Origin: Symbiodinium natans
Taxonomy: Eukaryota; Sar; Dinophyceae; Suessiales; Symbiodiniaceae
Length of the DNA stretch: 54,200 nt
Assembly (NCBI GenBank): GCA_905221605.1
Contig: CAJNDS010000888.1
Location: forward strand, 1 to 54,200
Direction of reading: 5' to 3'
Positions 29,362-39,328 of the stretch are shown one piece after another. The notes beneath the pieces are model-generated. The model saw only the letters and a list, made by a program, of their open reading frames with translations, was not told the DNA's origin and searched no databases. The stretch's first letter is position 1, and the number at the start of each line of letters is the position of its first letter. The translations under genes were made by a program, and so were the position numbers.

Positions 29362-31137
29362 ATGTCGAACATCGCCATCCCGAGCGCCCCTGGAGCGCTG
29401 ACCTCCCCGGATGTTGGCTTCGTGGCTGTGGCTCCGGTGAAGCCAATGGCTCCACTTACGGCCGTCGCGGCTGCGGGCACAGCGCCAAAGTCGCGCAAAG
29501 TGGCGTCGAACTTCGCAAGCTCTGCATATGGTGCTGTTGTGGCCACAACAACAGCGGGGCTTTTGGCTCGAGCCAAGCGCTCCAGAGTCTCCAAAGCCTC
29601 CAAAGTCTCCAAAGTTGCCGTCCGAGCTGGTGGTGGAGGTATTGAGCCGGTCTCAATGGACGAGGTGAAGAGTGCCCAGAGAGAATGGGTGCAAGCCATC
29701 AAGGACATCTCCAAGACGTATCTCCAGGGCGGCGACTATGTCGGAGTGGCTGCCCAGGCAGCCGGTGACCTCTATGGCTATGGCCATGGAAATGTGCTCT
29801 TCAAGCCAACCAAAGCCAAGGACACCCAGTTCCGCCCAGAGGCGAAGCAGGCGTTGTCCTACTTCTTGGGTGCCGATGCCATGGGGCCAGGTGAAGGAAT
29901 TGCTGAGGATCATGGCTTTGCAATCAACGGCGGCAAGGGTTGGTCAGACGTGCTTTTCGACAACCACCAAATCGAGCTGAATGGGAATGTTGCCCTCGCC
30001 ATGGGCAACTATTACTTCGCCAGCGCCTCGGATGGGAGCCTCACCAAGGTCGAGTATACGTTCGGCTACAAGAAGTGCCAGGATGGCAAGGTGCGCATCT
30101 TTCTCCACCACTCGTCAGTGCCATACGGTGGAACTCCTGCCGCAGTCTCACGTGAAGAAGTGACAAGTGCCCAAGCATCGTGGGCAGAGGCCATCAGGAA
30201 CATTTCCAAAAGCTACTTGGATGGCGGCGACTATGTGGCAGTGGCCGCTCAGGCAGCCGGCGAGCTCTATGGTTACGGCCATGGAAATGTCCTCTTCAAA
30301 CCGACCAAAGCTGCAGACTTCCAGTTCCGCCCAGATGCGAGCCAGGCCATGTCGTACTTTGTAGGGGCGGACGCTATGAATCCGGGCGAGGGAATCCCCG
30401 AGGATCACGGCTTTGCAATCAACGGGGGCCAAGGTTGGTCGGATGTGCTCTTCGACAACCACCAGATCGACTTGCACGGGGACGTCGCCCTTGCCATGGG
30501 CAACTACTTCTTCACCAGTGCCGCGGATGGGAGCATCAGCAAGGTCGAATATACCTTCGGCTACAAGAAGTGCGAGGATGGAAGAGTTCGCATTTGCCTC
30601 CACCACTCATCAATTCCATATGGGGGTGCGTCAATCGCCACATCTGTTCCGACGGTCGCCCAAGTTTCTGCTGCACCGGTGCCGGTGGCAGCCGCCTTTG
30701 TGGGATCATCTGTTCAGAGTGGCACTCAGACTGCCCCCAAGAGCGGTGGCGAGGTGCACCATTCCGCCGGCTTCGCATATGCCATGCAGAAGGACGCCTA
30801 TGCAGACTTGGCTTTCGGCAATGATGTTGGCTACTTGCCAGATGGAACGCCCATGAACCGCGCGGGCAACTGCATCAATCATCCCGAGACCATCGGACCG
30901 GATCCCCATGCTCCAGGCTCGCCCCTGCCTCGTGGTTTGTTTGTGAATGACGTTGGGTACTTGCCGGATGGCACCCCATTGAACAAGGCGGGGAACGCCA
31001 TCAACCACCCGGAAAACATTGGGCCCGATCCTCACGTGTCCGGGAGCCCCTTGCCAGCTTCAGCCTATGCTGCAGATGTGGGCTATTTGGTGGACGGCAC
31101 CCCCTTGGACCAGGCCGGCAACAATGCCGTGCACTAG
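29362..31137 (+). CDS. two-domain iota-type carbonic anhydrase (LCIP63 / COG4337 family), plastid-type leader
   Basis: Iota-CAs hydrate CO2 to bicarbonate; characterised algal and cyanobacterial COG4337 members work without a metal. The 591-residue uninterrupted frame has two tandem copies of the fold (about 100-257 and 265-421). Each copy has FKPTKA, QFRP, EDHGFAINGG, GWSDVLFDNHQI, ALAMGNY, KVEYTFGYKKC and the family's terminal HHSS (249-252, 414-417). Residues 1-95 are Ala/Ser/basic-rich with GFVAVAP, suggesting plastid targeting, though no clear signal peptide is seen. After a linker (422-484), three repeats of about 42 residues (DVGYLPDGTP...INHP...GPDPH) occur at 487-522, 529-564 and 571-591, the last truncated. 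The ATG at 29362 is the first in frame. No introns, unlike other genes here, consistent with high expression or retroposition. A decayed copy of the 3' end lies at 42664-42975. Confidence 0.88.
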   Translation: MSNIAIPSAPGALTSPDVGFVAVAPVKPMAPLTAVAAAGTAPKSRKVASNFASSAYGAVVATTTAGLLARAKRSRVSKASKVSKVAVRAGGGGIEPVSMDEVKSAQREWVQAIKDISKTYLQGGDYVGVAAQAAGDLYGYGHGNVLFKPTKAKDTQFRPEAKQALSYFLGADAMGPGEGIAEDHGFAINGGKGWSDVLFDNHQIELNGNVALAMGNYYFASASDGSLTKVEYTFGYKKCQDGKVRIFLHHSSVPYGGTPAAVSREEVTSAQASWAEAIRNISKSYLDGGDYVAVAAQAAGELYGYGHGNVLFKPTKAADFQFRPDASQAMSYFVGADAMNPGEGIPEDHGFAINGGQGWSDVLFDNHQIDLHGDVALAMGNYFFTSAADGSISKVEYTFGYKKCEDGRVRICLHHSSIPYGGASIATSVPTVAQVSAAPVPVAAAFVGSSVQSGTQTAPKSGGEVHHSAGFAYAMQKDAYADLAFGNDVGYLPDGTPMNRAGNCINHPETIGPDPHAPGSPLPRGLFVNDVGYLPDGTPLNKAGNAINHPENIGPDPHVSGSPLPASAYAADVGYLVDGTPLDQAGNNAVH

Positions 31138-31650
31138 GGGATCGCGTCCCCGCAAATGACAGAGCTTCGAGTCAAAAGTTGGAAGTGCATTGACACGGGT
31201 GCATAGCAACTTGACGCGTTTCAATCTTCTAATTCAGTACAGGTAGGGCATGTTTAAGAGATGAGAACACTTGCTTCGGATACCGAATCTAGCGGAGACC
31301 CTCCTAACTTAAGAAAATCCACAATGAAAATCCCCGGTACGCTGACAGCACCAATCCAAAGATGCAAGTGTTCCTCGTTCCACTGCCAGCCTAAAGCGGG
31401 CTGGCGCAGAGCAATGGCACAGACTCGTGCCACCAGGACTGGGTTGGGGCCTCCAGCCATTGCAGGACATTTTGGCAAGTGAGGTTCAAAGATGTTGAGG
31501 ATGCTCTCCGTGCTGCTACAGTTTCAGCCCCCATTTCAAAGATCCAGCCTGGTGCAAACAGAGCAATGAAGATGACTCGATTGATTCTCACTAGCGTTAG
31601 GCCAGACGACAGACTCACTTTCTGTCTGGGCGGTGACCATGCCAACGAAA
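31138..31650 (+). other. iota-CA 3' flank, duplicated elsewhere in the window
   Basis: The segment after the stop shows by-eye similarity to 42890-42975 and 43476-43800 (GTGCA-CTTGAC-CGTTTCAA, TAGGGCAT-TTTAA) and, for 31385-31640, to 35450-35645. No coding frame supported. Confidence 0.6.
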
Positions 31651-31688
31651 AAGGAGGCCTCTGCAACTGCAGCAAAGCAGTGCTGCAT

Positions 31689-31809
31689 ACCCAGACCCCT
31701 GGGAGGATCCAAAAAGTAGAGCCCCCAAGTAGTGCCCTATCATACCATTGGGTCATTCTTAGGCACCCTTTTGGTTGATCTACTTTTTGGATCCTCCCAG
31801 GGGTATGGG
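31689..31809. mobile_element. MITE family G, copy 2 (complete)
   Basis: CCCAGACCCCTGGGAGGATC left end; GATCCTCCCAGGGGTATGGG right end. Perfect inverted core of 15-17 bp including AAAAAGTAGA / TCTACTTTTT. Confidence 0.9.
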
Positions 31810-31916
31810 TAGACTCCATGACGCGCACGAGTGCTGAAGCCGTCAACAAGTGCGTGTTTTGTGCATGTCCGACTTCTGGGCGCGCTTGGCTCAACTTCTG
31901 CCAAGTGAGCGTAGTA

Positions 31917-32025
31917 TGGGGGGCCTTAGGAATGAAAATAGGGGTTTTGGGGGGTGTTTATCGTACATCTGTATAGGGGCCATAAGAGAATATTATTTGT
32001 AAGTATTCCGACCCCTATATTATGC
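31917..32025. mobile_element. MITE family F, copy 3
   Basis: GGGGCCTTAGGAATGAAAAT left end and GTATTCCGACCCCTATATTA right end. Confidence 0.8.
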
Positions 32026-32298
32026 ATCTGCGACTGAGCCTGAGCAGCTTGCCATGGGCAAGCGCGTGAAGCTGCTGAAGGTACCCGTGCTGATGCGCGC
32101 TCGCTTGAGTGGTTTAGCTCCTGCGGACTCCTGCGGTCCACTTCCGACATGCTGCTCCCCTGTGTCAGATTATTACAGTTACATGAACCACCCGAGGAAT
32201 ATTGAACATATCTCCGGGCAGAATGTGTCTCGCACTCGGGGGTTATGGTCTAGGATCCGATGGGTTCGGGGGGTGGCGTGCTTGATACCTCGGGATGT

Positions 32299-32571
32299 TC
32301 TTGGTTTAGGGTTTAGGGTTTAGGGTTTCGGGTTTAGGGTTTAGGGTTTAGAGTTCGGGCCTAGAGGCTTCGTAAGTGGACTCGAAAGCACCAGGTGCCC
32401 CTTCTGCGCCCGGGCATGCCGCAAGGAGCCTTCATGACCGGCATTGTTCTTGGTTTAGGTGTTCGGGTTTAGGGTTTAGGGTTTAGGGTCTAGGGTTTGG
32501 GGCTTAGGGCTTAGGGTTTACGGTTTAGGGTTTAGGGTTTAGGGTTTAGGGTTTAGGGTTTAGGGTTTACT
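32299..32571 (+). repeat. G-rich telomere-type tracts around a candidate exon
   Basis: (TTTAGGG)n at 32299-32352 and 32453-32571. Confidence 0.9.
32395..32452 (+). CDS. candidate exon, unassigned
   Basis: ACCAG acceptor, GTTTAGG donor at 32453. Reads VPLLRPGMPQGAFMTGIVL. Confidence 0.45.
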
Positions 32572-33169
32572 TGCCTTTTGTTGTCTTGTGTTCTTAGCCG
32601 TTGGTACTGATTGTTTTCCATTTGGTCCCTTGACCCGCTTTGTGAGTACTTGGACCTATGATTCAACTCTTGGGTGTGACTCGCGAGTTTGTTTAACTCG
32701 AGAAGGGGTGGAGTGGAGAATTCGGAAATACAAGATGTGGAGGTGGGAAGGGGTGGTAGGAGACTCCTGCTTTATTCCAAGACCCTAGCCCCCCTAACCC
32801 TAAACCCGAAGCCCTAAACCCTAAACCCTAAACTCTCATCCCTCCCCCCACCTCCCAAGAAGACCATGTGTCTGCCACCGAGTGCAAAGGAAACCTCAAA
32901 CCGCCGATGGCACTCACTTCGAGTTTAGGATTTTTGGTTGCCCCGCTTGCAGTATCACCCGAGACCGCTACCAGCAACTCCCGAAACCTTGAGAAACCTC
33001 CAGCCTCGAACCACAGCTCTCCTAAACGATAGAGACCCCAAACCCGAAACCCTGAACCCTGAACCGACTTCACCAGTCCGTCCGCCCCAAACCCTGCGCC
33101 GCGATGGCCTTCGACCTGGATCTGAAAACCGTTTGCCTTCAACCCTAAACCCTAAACCCTAAAGGACAG

Positions 33170-33229
33170 TCTGCGCCCGGCTTCGGGACCTGGAAGTCCT
33201 GCCCTGAGTCCCAAAACTCCAATGCCAAA
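33170..33229 (+). CDS. candidate exon, unassigned
   Basis: GGACAG acceptor after CCCTAAA units, GTAAAC donor at 33230. Reads SAPGFGTWKSCPESQNSNAK. The following sequence holds MITE H, so that MITE would sit in an intron. Confidence 0.45.
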
Positions 33230-33261
33230 GTAAACAGCTGTGTGGGCTTTTTTTCTGGCTG

Positions 33262-33395
33262 GTTCTTAGTAGGGAATGAGGGAATGAGGGCCCTACAGAA
33301 TCCCTTAAAGGGTGTGTATGTATGTATATATATATATATACATATATATGGAGGGCCTCATTGCCTCATTCCCTCATACCCTACTAAGAACCAGG
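33262..33395. mobile_element. MITE family H
   Basis: CTGGTTCTTAGTAGGGAATG at the left and its inverse ending CTACTAAGAACCAG at the right, also GGGCC/GGCC inner arms around a TATA microsatellite. A solo right end lies at 9361-9377. Confidence 0.9.
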
Positions 33396-33860
33396 GGGTT
33401 TTTGAAGGTAAGGAGCACCAGAGAAGCGTTCTCCACCGCTGTTCCCCCCAAAAAAGAAGCACCTGGCCACCCCGGAATCTGAGGTTTAGGGTTTAGGGTT
33501 TAGGGTTTAGGATGAGCACGCCAAGCCTTCTTCTAAGCCTGATGGCTCCATAATGGCCGTGGTTTTAAAGGGTACACTATTGTGGGTTATCTTTTGAGAA
33601 GCTCTTGTTTCGCTACGCACCCGCTGGAGAAGTCCGCCCCCGGCAGATGACAAACCCGATGATGAGGCTAAAACACGGATAATCACCGCCTTAACCTTTC
33701 TTTCGTTAACGGACCGTCTGACGTTTGTTACCTGCCGAATGCGACAGGTCAGTCCGCTTGTTCGCGCCACAATTGACGAGAAATCTCGCGAGACTTCCAG
33801 TTCAAGAGTGCACAAAGCACTTCGATCTAGCTGTCCAATTCTTGCTTTCATCATTTCGCC

Positions 33861-34325
33861 ATGGCGATCCTCGCCTTTGTGCTGTTCACGTCAGCATGCG
33901 CTTACCGGCAAGACGCAATGCCAATGAATGAGTTGGAGTTGGACCATGCGCAGCTCATTGAGAGCACCCAAGGCCTCCTCCACACCATCAAAGACCTCCG
34001 CTTCCAGTACCAGGGTCTTAAGGCCAACGCCTCCTTCGCAGAGCTTGACGACGGCTTGGCGCATTTCAGCCGTGATGGAGCTCTACTGCAGACAGTCCAC
34101 GACGAATGCAAGCAACACGTCCATGACCTCAAAGTCTACCTGGGGCAGGAGAAAGAAGAAGACGTGGGAAATTTCTGTCGTCTGCATCGTGAGAAGGGGA
34201 GCTTGATCACCTGCGACTCCAAGCAAGACTGCATCTACGGCTGTTCGGGAGGAGGCGGACCGGGCGGGAGGTGCACCTGCGAAGGTATCATGATCCAGAC
34301 TTGCGGCTGCCGAAAGAAGTCTTAA
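33861..34325 (+). CDS. small secreted Cys-rich protein, 154 residues
   Basis: ATG at 33861 in CGCCATGG context opens a hydrophobic leader (MAILAFVLFTSACAY) that fits a signal peptide. Residues about 22-112 are charged and helical, with one Cys. The C-terminal third has eight Cys, spaced as C..IYGC, RCTC and QTCGC around a GGGGPGG turn, suggesting disulfides in a secreted or lumenal protein. No introns. Downstream, MITE B sits 156 bp past the stop. I do not recognise the family; bias is clearly coding. It could be a cell-surface or effector-like protein, but nothing shows its role. Confidence 0.65.
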   Translation: MAILAFVLFTSACAYRQDAMPMNELELDHAQLIESTQGLLHTIKDLRFQYQGLKANASFAELDDGLAHFSRDGALLQTVHDECKQHVHDLKVYLGQEKEEDVGNFCRLHREKGSLITCDSKQDCIYGCSGGGGPGGRCTCEGIMIQTCGCRKKS

Positions 34326-34480
34326 AGAAGTGAGGAAGCGCACAGCACCCAGTACAGCAAAGCTTCACGCAGACGGGAGGCGAAGAAAAAGACACGGGGC
34401 CTACCTGCCCGAGCGAGGACTGCCTGTAGCTTTGCAGTCCCGGTCCTTAGTGAGGTGCTGGTGGTGGAAGAAGTACAAGT

Positions 34481-34582
34481 CTTTGTCATAGTTGGGTATC
34501 ATTTTACATTTTTAAGGGTACTTAAACCCAATAAGAAATATAGGTTTTTGATATTTTTAATCTTATCCCAACCATGAACTAT
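34481..34582. mobile_element. MITE family B, copy 3
   Basis: CTTTGTCATAGTTGGGTATC left end, TATCCCAACCATGAACTA right end; possible 7-bp target repeat AGAAGTA on both sides. Confidence 0.85.
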
Positions 34583-34848
34583 AGAAGTAGGCTGAGGCAA
34601 GTAGCAAGGCAAGTAGCTCCACGAGGAGTGCAGCACATGCAACACCGATGTTTCCTGAAACACGGCAAAGTTTAGCAACCCGAGGTGTGGATGCAGGATT
34701 CATGCAAGGCGACCCCTGTCTATGTCTAGGGAATACAAGCACCAGCAAAAATGCGGCCCGAAACCCTAAACCCCAAACCCTAAACCCTAAACCCTAAACC
34801 CTAAACCCTAAACCCTACAGCAGCTAACCTTGCTTTTGTCCCGCCCAG

Positions 34849-34933
34849 GCCAGGTCGGCATCACGAATGCAGCCTCCAGCCCGCGCCGTCCTCGGCGTGT
34901 CTTCGCTGCCGACTGGCAATTGCACCGGAATGG
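34849..34933 (+). CDS. candidate exon, unassigned
   Basis: GCCCAG acceptor after a (CCCTAAA)n tract, and a consensus GTGAGTA donor at 34934. Reads ARSASRMQPPARAVLGVSSL. Confidence 0.45.
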
Positions 34934-36429
34934 GTGAGTATTTGCTAGGTTGAACTTTCAAAAGGATTTGCATCGCTTCATGAATGCTGCGGACAGTCTT
35001 TGGCCGAGCAGAACTCACAGGAGACTGCGAGATACACGGTACATAGGGGCAAGGCACTGATGGATGCGTGAGGCCAACCCTGCGGGGACCGAAAGGCTAC
35101 ACACCAAGCCGCATCGCCCACAGAAGCGCCCGACGCCGAAAACTTATGAACACAACCATTGAGGACCAATCACGAAAAACCCATCAACCTGAGGTAGAGA
35201 AGACCGGTGACGCGGCGAATAGCAAGACTCCAAAGCCCCACACCTCAGACGCCAATGTCTATAGTCACTTCAAGCCCGAGAAAGGGCTTGTGGGGTTTAG
35301 GCGGAATTTCTAGTCTGATATTCTAGATGAAGGGTAACTTTCGTACTTCATGACCCGAACCTCGTACCCTGAACCCGCGCGAGGCCCCGAGGAGCTCTGA
35401 GAGCGAAAGCAGGCGTAGAGCGAATCTGCGCCATGACTCTGCGCCCCGCCTCTCCAGGCTGGTAATGGATCCACAGTTTCGTACCACCAAGCTCGGGTTG
35501 GGGCTTCCGGCGAGGCAATGCAGGACATGTTGCTTCATCAGTAGCGCATGCACGACTTTCAGGTCTTGGAGATGTTCTCCATGTTACTGCAGCCCTTTTG
35601 TAGGCTGGCCTAGGTGCACTAATGATCTAGCCAGACGAGCGACCACCAAGGAAAAGAGGATCTGTGCTGCACATGCCAAGGACTGGCAGGTTCAGCTCCA
35701 ATAGCTGCATCTGTGCTGTGACGATCAACATGCTCGAATTGGGTTTTCTGGCGGAGGAGACATGTCCGCTTTCTGACTGTGCATCTGGCTCAACTTTACT
35801 ACAGAGCGAAAGCACCCGCACTGCTGAGCGATCCACGCTCCTCGGGCATTCCCAAGCGATGGGAAACAGCAAGCGCACGAGGCAGTTGAAGGTGCGCACA
35901 GAATCGTATTCACGTGTGTTTGCTGCTGCGGTCTTCCTTCGAAATGCTGCTCTGATGAGTTGAACCGAGTATTGCAATGCAGACTGCACTGCGGTGTAAA
36001 CTCTCCATTCGAACCCAGGGCCGTTCTTCACAAAACTCTGTGCCCGCCAGGCGGAGAAGCAACAGAAAGCGGCGGCGTTTTTCAAATCCCAAACGCAGGC
36101 GCGCAAGAGCCAGGTCTTGCAGTGCAACGGGCTTCTGGCCATCATGGTCTTGCCTGCTGGCTCCAAACTCCACAACCCAAACCCCCAACCCCAAACACCT
36201 CAAGACCTGGAGTGCCTACCCAAGGCCAATACCCCTTTCTTAGGGAATTCTTTAAAATGCAATAAGGCTCTTTCTTTGGCTGAAGGAACATTCCTTACTT
36301 AAGGAGTATTGAGGCCCTTGGGGGAGGTCCACAAACCTAGCACGAACCCCACCTAGACCCGAAACCCTAAACCCCAAACCCTAAACCCTCAACCCTAAAC
36401 CCTAAACCCTAAACCCCCAACACCCGCAG

Positions 36430-36472
36430 CTGCCAGGGGCCGCGTCTGATGCGCCGCGCAGCGGAGCCTCGG
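36430..36472 (+). CDS. candidate exon, unassigned
   Basis: CCGCAG acceptor after CCCTAAA units, GTTTAA donor at 36473. Reads LPGAASDAPRSGAS; short. Confidence 0.3.
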
Positions 36473-36840
36473 GTTTAATCCGAAGAACACCCAGTCAAAC
36501 CACCAAACCCATACAAAGTTAGGGTTTAGGGTTTAGGTTAGGGTTTAGGGCTTGTGGTCTAAGGGTTTAGGGCTTAGGGTTTCGGATTTAGGGTTTAGGG
36601 TTTAGGGTTTAACTACTTAGGGCCGCTGCCCGAAAGCCATCCTTGGACCTGAGCCCCGAATCCCCTAGCTGGGACCCCAGTGACGCTGATTCCCGTGATT
36701 TCCGGAATTTAGGCTTTAGGGTTGAGGGCTTAGGGCTTAAGGGGGGGAGGTTCAATGAAGAAATGGGTGTGAGTGGGGCGGGCGGGGGGGGGTGGGGGAG
36801 GGGTGTCTATGCATGCTTTCATCTAGCTTTTGCGTCACAG

Positions 36841-36999
36841 AAAAAATTGAGGTGGGTGGAAACCGGGAACATGTTTGTGGAAATTCTGCACGCGTTGAAG
36901 GCGCTCATGGCCAAGGGGTATTTAGAGTTTTGCAGCTGGGGGCTTGCCCAAGGCCGCACTTGGCAACAAATTCTTTTAGCTGTGGTATCCCGAAACGCT
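36841..36999 (+). CDS. candidate exon, unassigned
   Basis: TCACAG acceptor. Reads KKLRWVETGNMFVEILHALK and continues about 50 codons with GYLEFCSWGLAQGRTWQQIL. Amphipathic helices; no family recognised. 3' border unclear. Confidence 0.5.
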
Positions 37000-37015
37000 A
37001 AACCCTAAACCGCCA

Positions 37016-37325
37016 TCACGTAGAAGCCCCCTAAGTCCCCTAAGTAGGCGATAAGTAGACTGTTACTTGGGGTTAGAAGTACCCATGAACCTCCTAGCTT
37101 TTGTTTAAGGATTAGGGCGCCACACTCATGCGATGCAGAGACAGAGAAAGCACCGGACCCAGCTGCGCCAACCAGGAGGGCAACAGCAACTTGAGCCCTG
37201 AACTCCAAACCCCTAGCTTCAGGCTTCAACCCTTGAGCTACTCGTCAGCAAAGAAGCTATGACAACATGCAAGTCCTCAAAGGGGCTTCGGAGCCCTCAA
37301 CCCCGGACCTTGAACTCGAAACATG
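37016..37325. repeat. dispersed 310-bp repeat, copy 1
   Basis: Similar along its length to 43155-43470: shared blocks include CACTCATGCGATGCAGA, AGAGAAAGCACCGGACCC and CCTGAACTCCAAACCCCTAG. The first 85 bp carry GGGGTTAGAAGTACCCATGA, an inverted motif of a short MITE. Confidence 0.8.
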
Positions 37326-37332
37326 CGACCAG

Positions 37333-37379
37333 AACAGTGGAGGAGCTGGGCAGCGGTGCTGGTGAAGCCCAGGCTGAGG
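37333..37379 (+). CDS. candidate exon, unassigned
   Basis: ACCAG acceptor, GTAATT donor at 37380 running into TTTAGGG. Reads TVEELGSGAGEAQAE. Confidence 0.35.
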
Positions 37380-37453
37380 GTAATTAGGGTTTAGGGTTCA
37401 GGGTTCAGGGTTTAGGGGTTCAGGGTTTAGGGTTCAGGGTTTAGGGTAACTTA

Positions 37454-37893
37454 TCATACGGGCCCTGACGGCGGGTAGAATTTACTTGGTTTAGGGTTTG
37501 ATGTTTTAGGGCTTACCCCCTCGGACCCTGATGAGTGGCTTCGGTGTTTTTTCGATCTTCCTTGGTCCTTGATTGAGGTTGAGGGTAGATTTCTAATTTC
37601 TGCGAAACAGGTGGGCAGCGTATTCTTCCTTTGTTGCGCCCGGTGTGTTGGGTTTGTGGCTGCTTGTTCCAAGAGTGCTTCTACAGGCTTGACTTCCGTA
37701 ACCAGTGGCTGAATTTTAGCTGCTTGGGGATCTCTGTAGGAATAACGCCGCGTGACCTTTTCCAAAATTGCTTGGCTGTTGGAGGAAGCTTGGACACTAG
37801 GGTTTCGGTTTTGACTGCTTGCCGGCGCTCGGCTGAGGGGATGAGAGTCTGGGTTGAAGGCGATTTTTAGTTGTCTGCCGGGTGGGCTTCATT
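37454..37893 (-). CDS. candidate coding segment on the minus strand
   Basis: On the minus strand a frame runs from a TGA near 37893 to 37454 without a stop: polar, Lys/Ser/Arg-rich (e.g. KVTRRYSYRDPQAAKIQPLV, KKHRSHSSGSEG). A competing + strand frame (37631-37870) is Cys/Trp-rich and less natural. No start or splice sites proven. Confidence 0.3.
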
Positions 37894-38047
37894 GAGTCAT
37901 CGCAGTAGGTTACGAGGCCCTGCATCGTTGGATAAGTGTTAAAACCCAGTCTTTGACTTTTGGCAGGCACCCTAAACCCTAACCCCTCAACCCTAAACCC
38001 TAAACCCTAAGCCCGAATCCTAAACCGTTTAGAGTCCGTTGTGCCAG

Positions 38048-38091
38048 GGATCTGGTGACGCCCCGCAAGGCCTGGTGGGGAGTAGAAGACG
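38048..38091 (+). CDS. candidate exon, unassigned
   Basis: TGCCAG acceptor and a GTGAGC donor at 38092. Reads DLVTPRKAWWGVED. Confidence 0.4.
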
Positions 38092-38619
38092 GTGAGCAAT
38101 CAGGATTCCTCCCTCAGAGCCCCTAGCCTAGGTGAACCCTCTCTGGATCCCAAAACCCTAAACCCTATACCCTAAACCACCTAAACCTATAACTTGTGTA
38201 AACCCTATAAGCCCACTAAACTCACGCCTTTGAGGGTTTCATGGGTTTTGGGGCTGTGGGGAGGGCTCCGAGCTTCGGGGATTACTGGGGGGGGGAACCC
38301 TAAACCCTAAATCCTAAACCCTAAACCCTAAACCCTAAACCCAAGCGCGGTTCCCGAGCTCGCAGAGTGATGTGGGTCTTGGGTTTGTTTCGGGCTCGGG
38401 GTTTATAGGGTCGAAAAAAGGGGCTTATGTAGGGTTATAGAGATAGTGTAGAGTTTACATCGGTTTTATGTAATATAGGGTTCAGGGCTTGTAGAGGGTT
38501 TAACAAGTTTAGGGCTTGTATAGGGTTTACAGAGGGATTTTGTAGGATTTATAGGCTCCATCGGGTTGATGGGGTTTGTGAGGTTTATCGGCCTTTTGGG
38601 GCTTACAGGGCTAATACGG

Positions 38620-38790
38620 GTTTTGTGGGGCTTCGGGTTTGGAGATGGGGCGGGTTGAATGTTCCAGCAGCATCATGTCGGTCTTGTGGGTCGACAAATG
38701 CTTCAGCAGCCAGCCGAAGGCTGTGAAGCCTCTCTGACACTTGCGGGCTAAATGCACCCTGAAAGGTTTCTGGTCTACATATATAGGGAT
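38620..38790 (-). CDS. candidate exon on the minus strand, unassigned
   Basis: After an ACGCAG acceptor on the minus strand the frame reads IPIYVDQKPFRVHLARKCQR and then GFTAFGWLLKHLSTHKTD. The latter recalls the helix half of a C2H2 finger, but only one Cys is present, so no finger is called. Confidence 0.4.
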
Positions 38791-39216
38791 CTGCGTAGCA
38801 TCTTGCGCGTATGCGATTCCCATGTGCGGGGCTCATCTCTTGCGCCCAAGGAGCCTCTCTCAAAAGCTCTCTTCCAAGGTAGCTCTGAGCCGCACGTTGC
38901 AGCAATCCAGGCCAGGGTCCCTTGCCAGACACCAGGTCACCCACCACGTGTGTTTAGGTCTTGGGGTTTAAGGGTTTGTTTGGATCAACCGCTGCGGGGT
39001 CTACGCTGCCTGCATCTTACATGTCAGCTTCGAAGAAAGGCGTAGAATGTAGCCCCAAACCTTTCCACGCAGCCAGGTTGCACAAATCTCCATGAGCCTA
39101 ATCTGGTGGTGCAAGTGTAAACGGTTGTCGGACGACGGGGTGAGATTTTCGGGTTCCCAAGCCTTCCCTATATAGCTTGCCATGCACCTGCGCCTAATTT
39201 GGTTTCCCATGTGCAG

Positions 39217-39328
39217 GGACCTGATATGGACTCTGCCGCTTAGTCCGAAGATCAGAATCCTAGGAGGCATCTTCGCCGAACTTCGGCGATGGCTTGCCTC
39301 AGTCGCCGACGCTTCACGGACTGAAAGG
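39217..39328 (+). CDS. candidate exon with consensus splice sites
   Basis: GTGCAG acceptor and GTAAGA donor at 39329. Thirty-seven codons, LIWTLPLSPKIRILGGIFAE and on, ending DASRTER. No family recognised. Confidence 0.55.
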
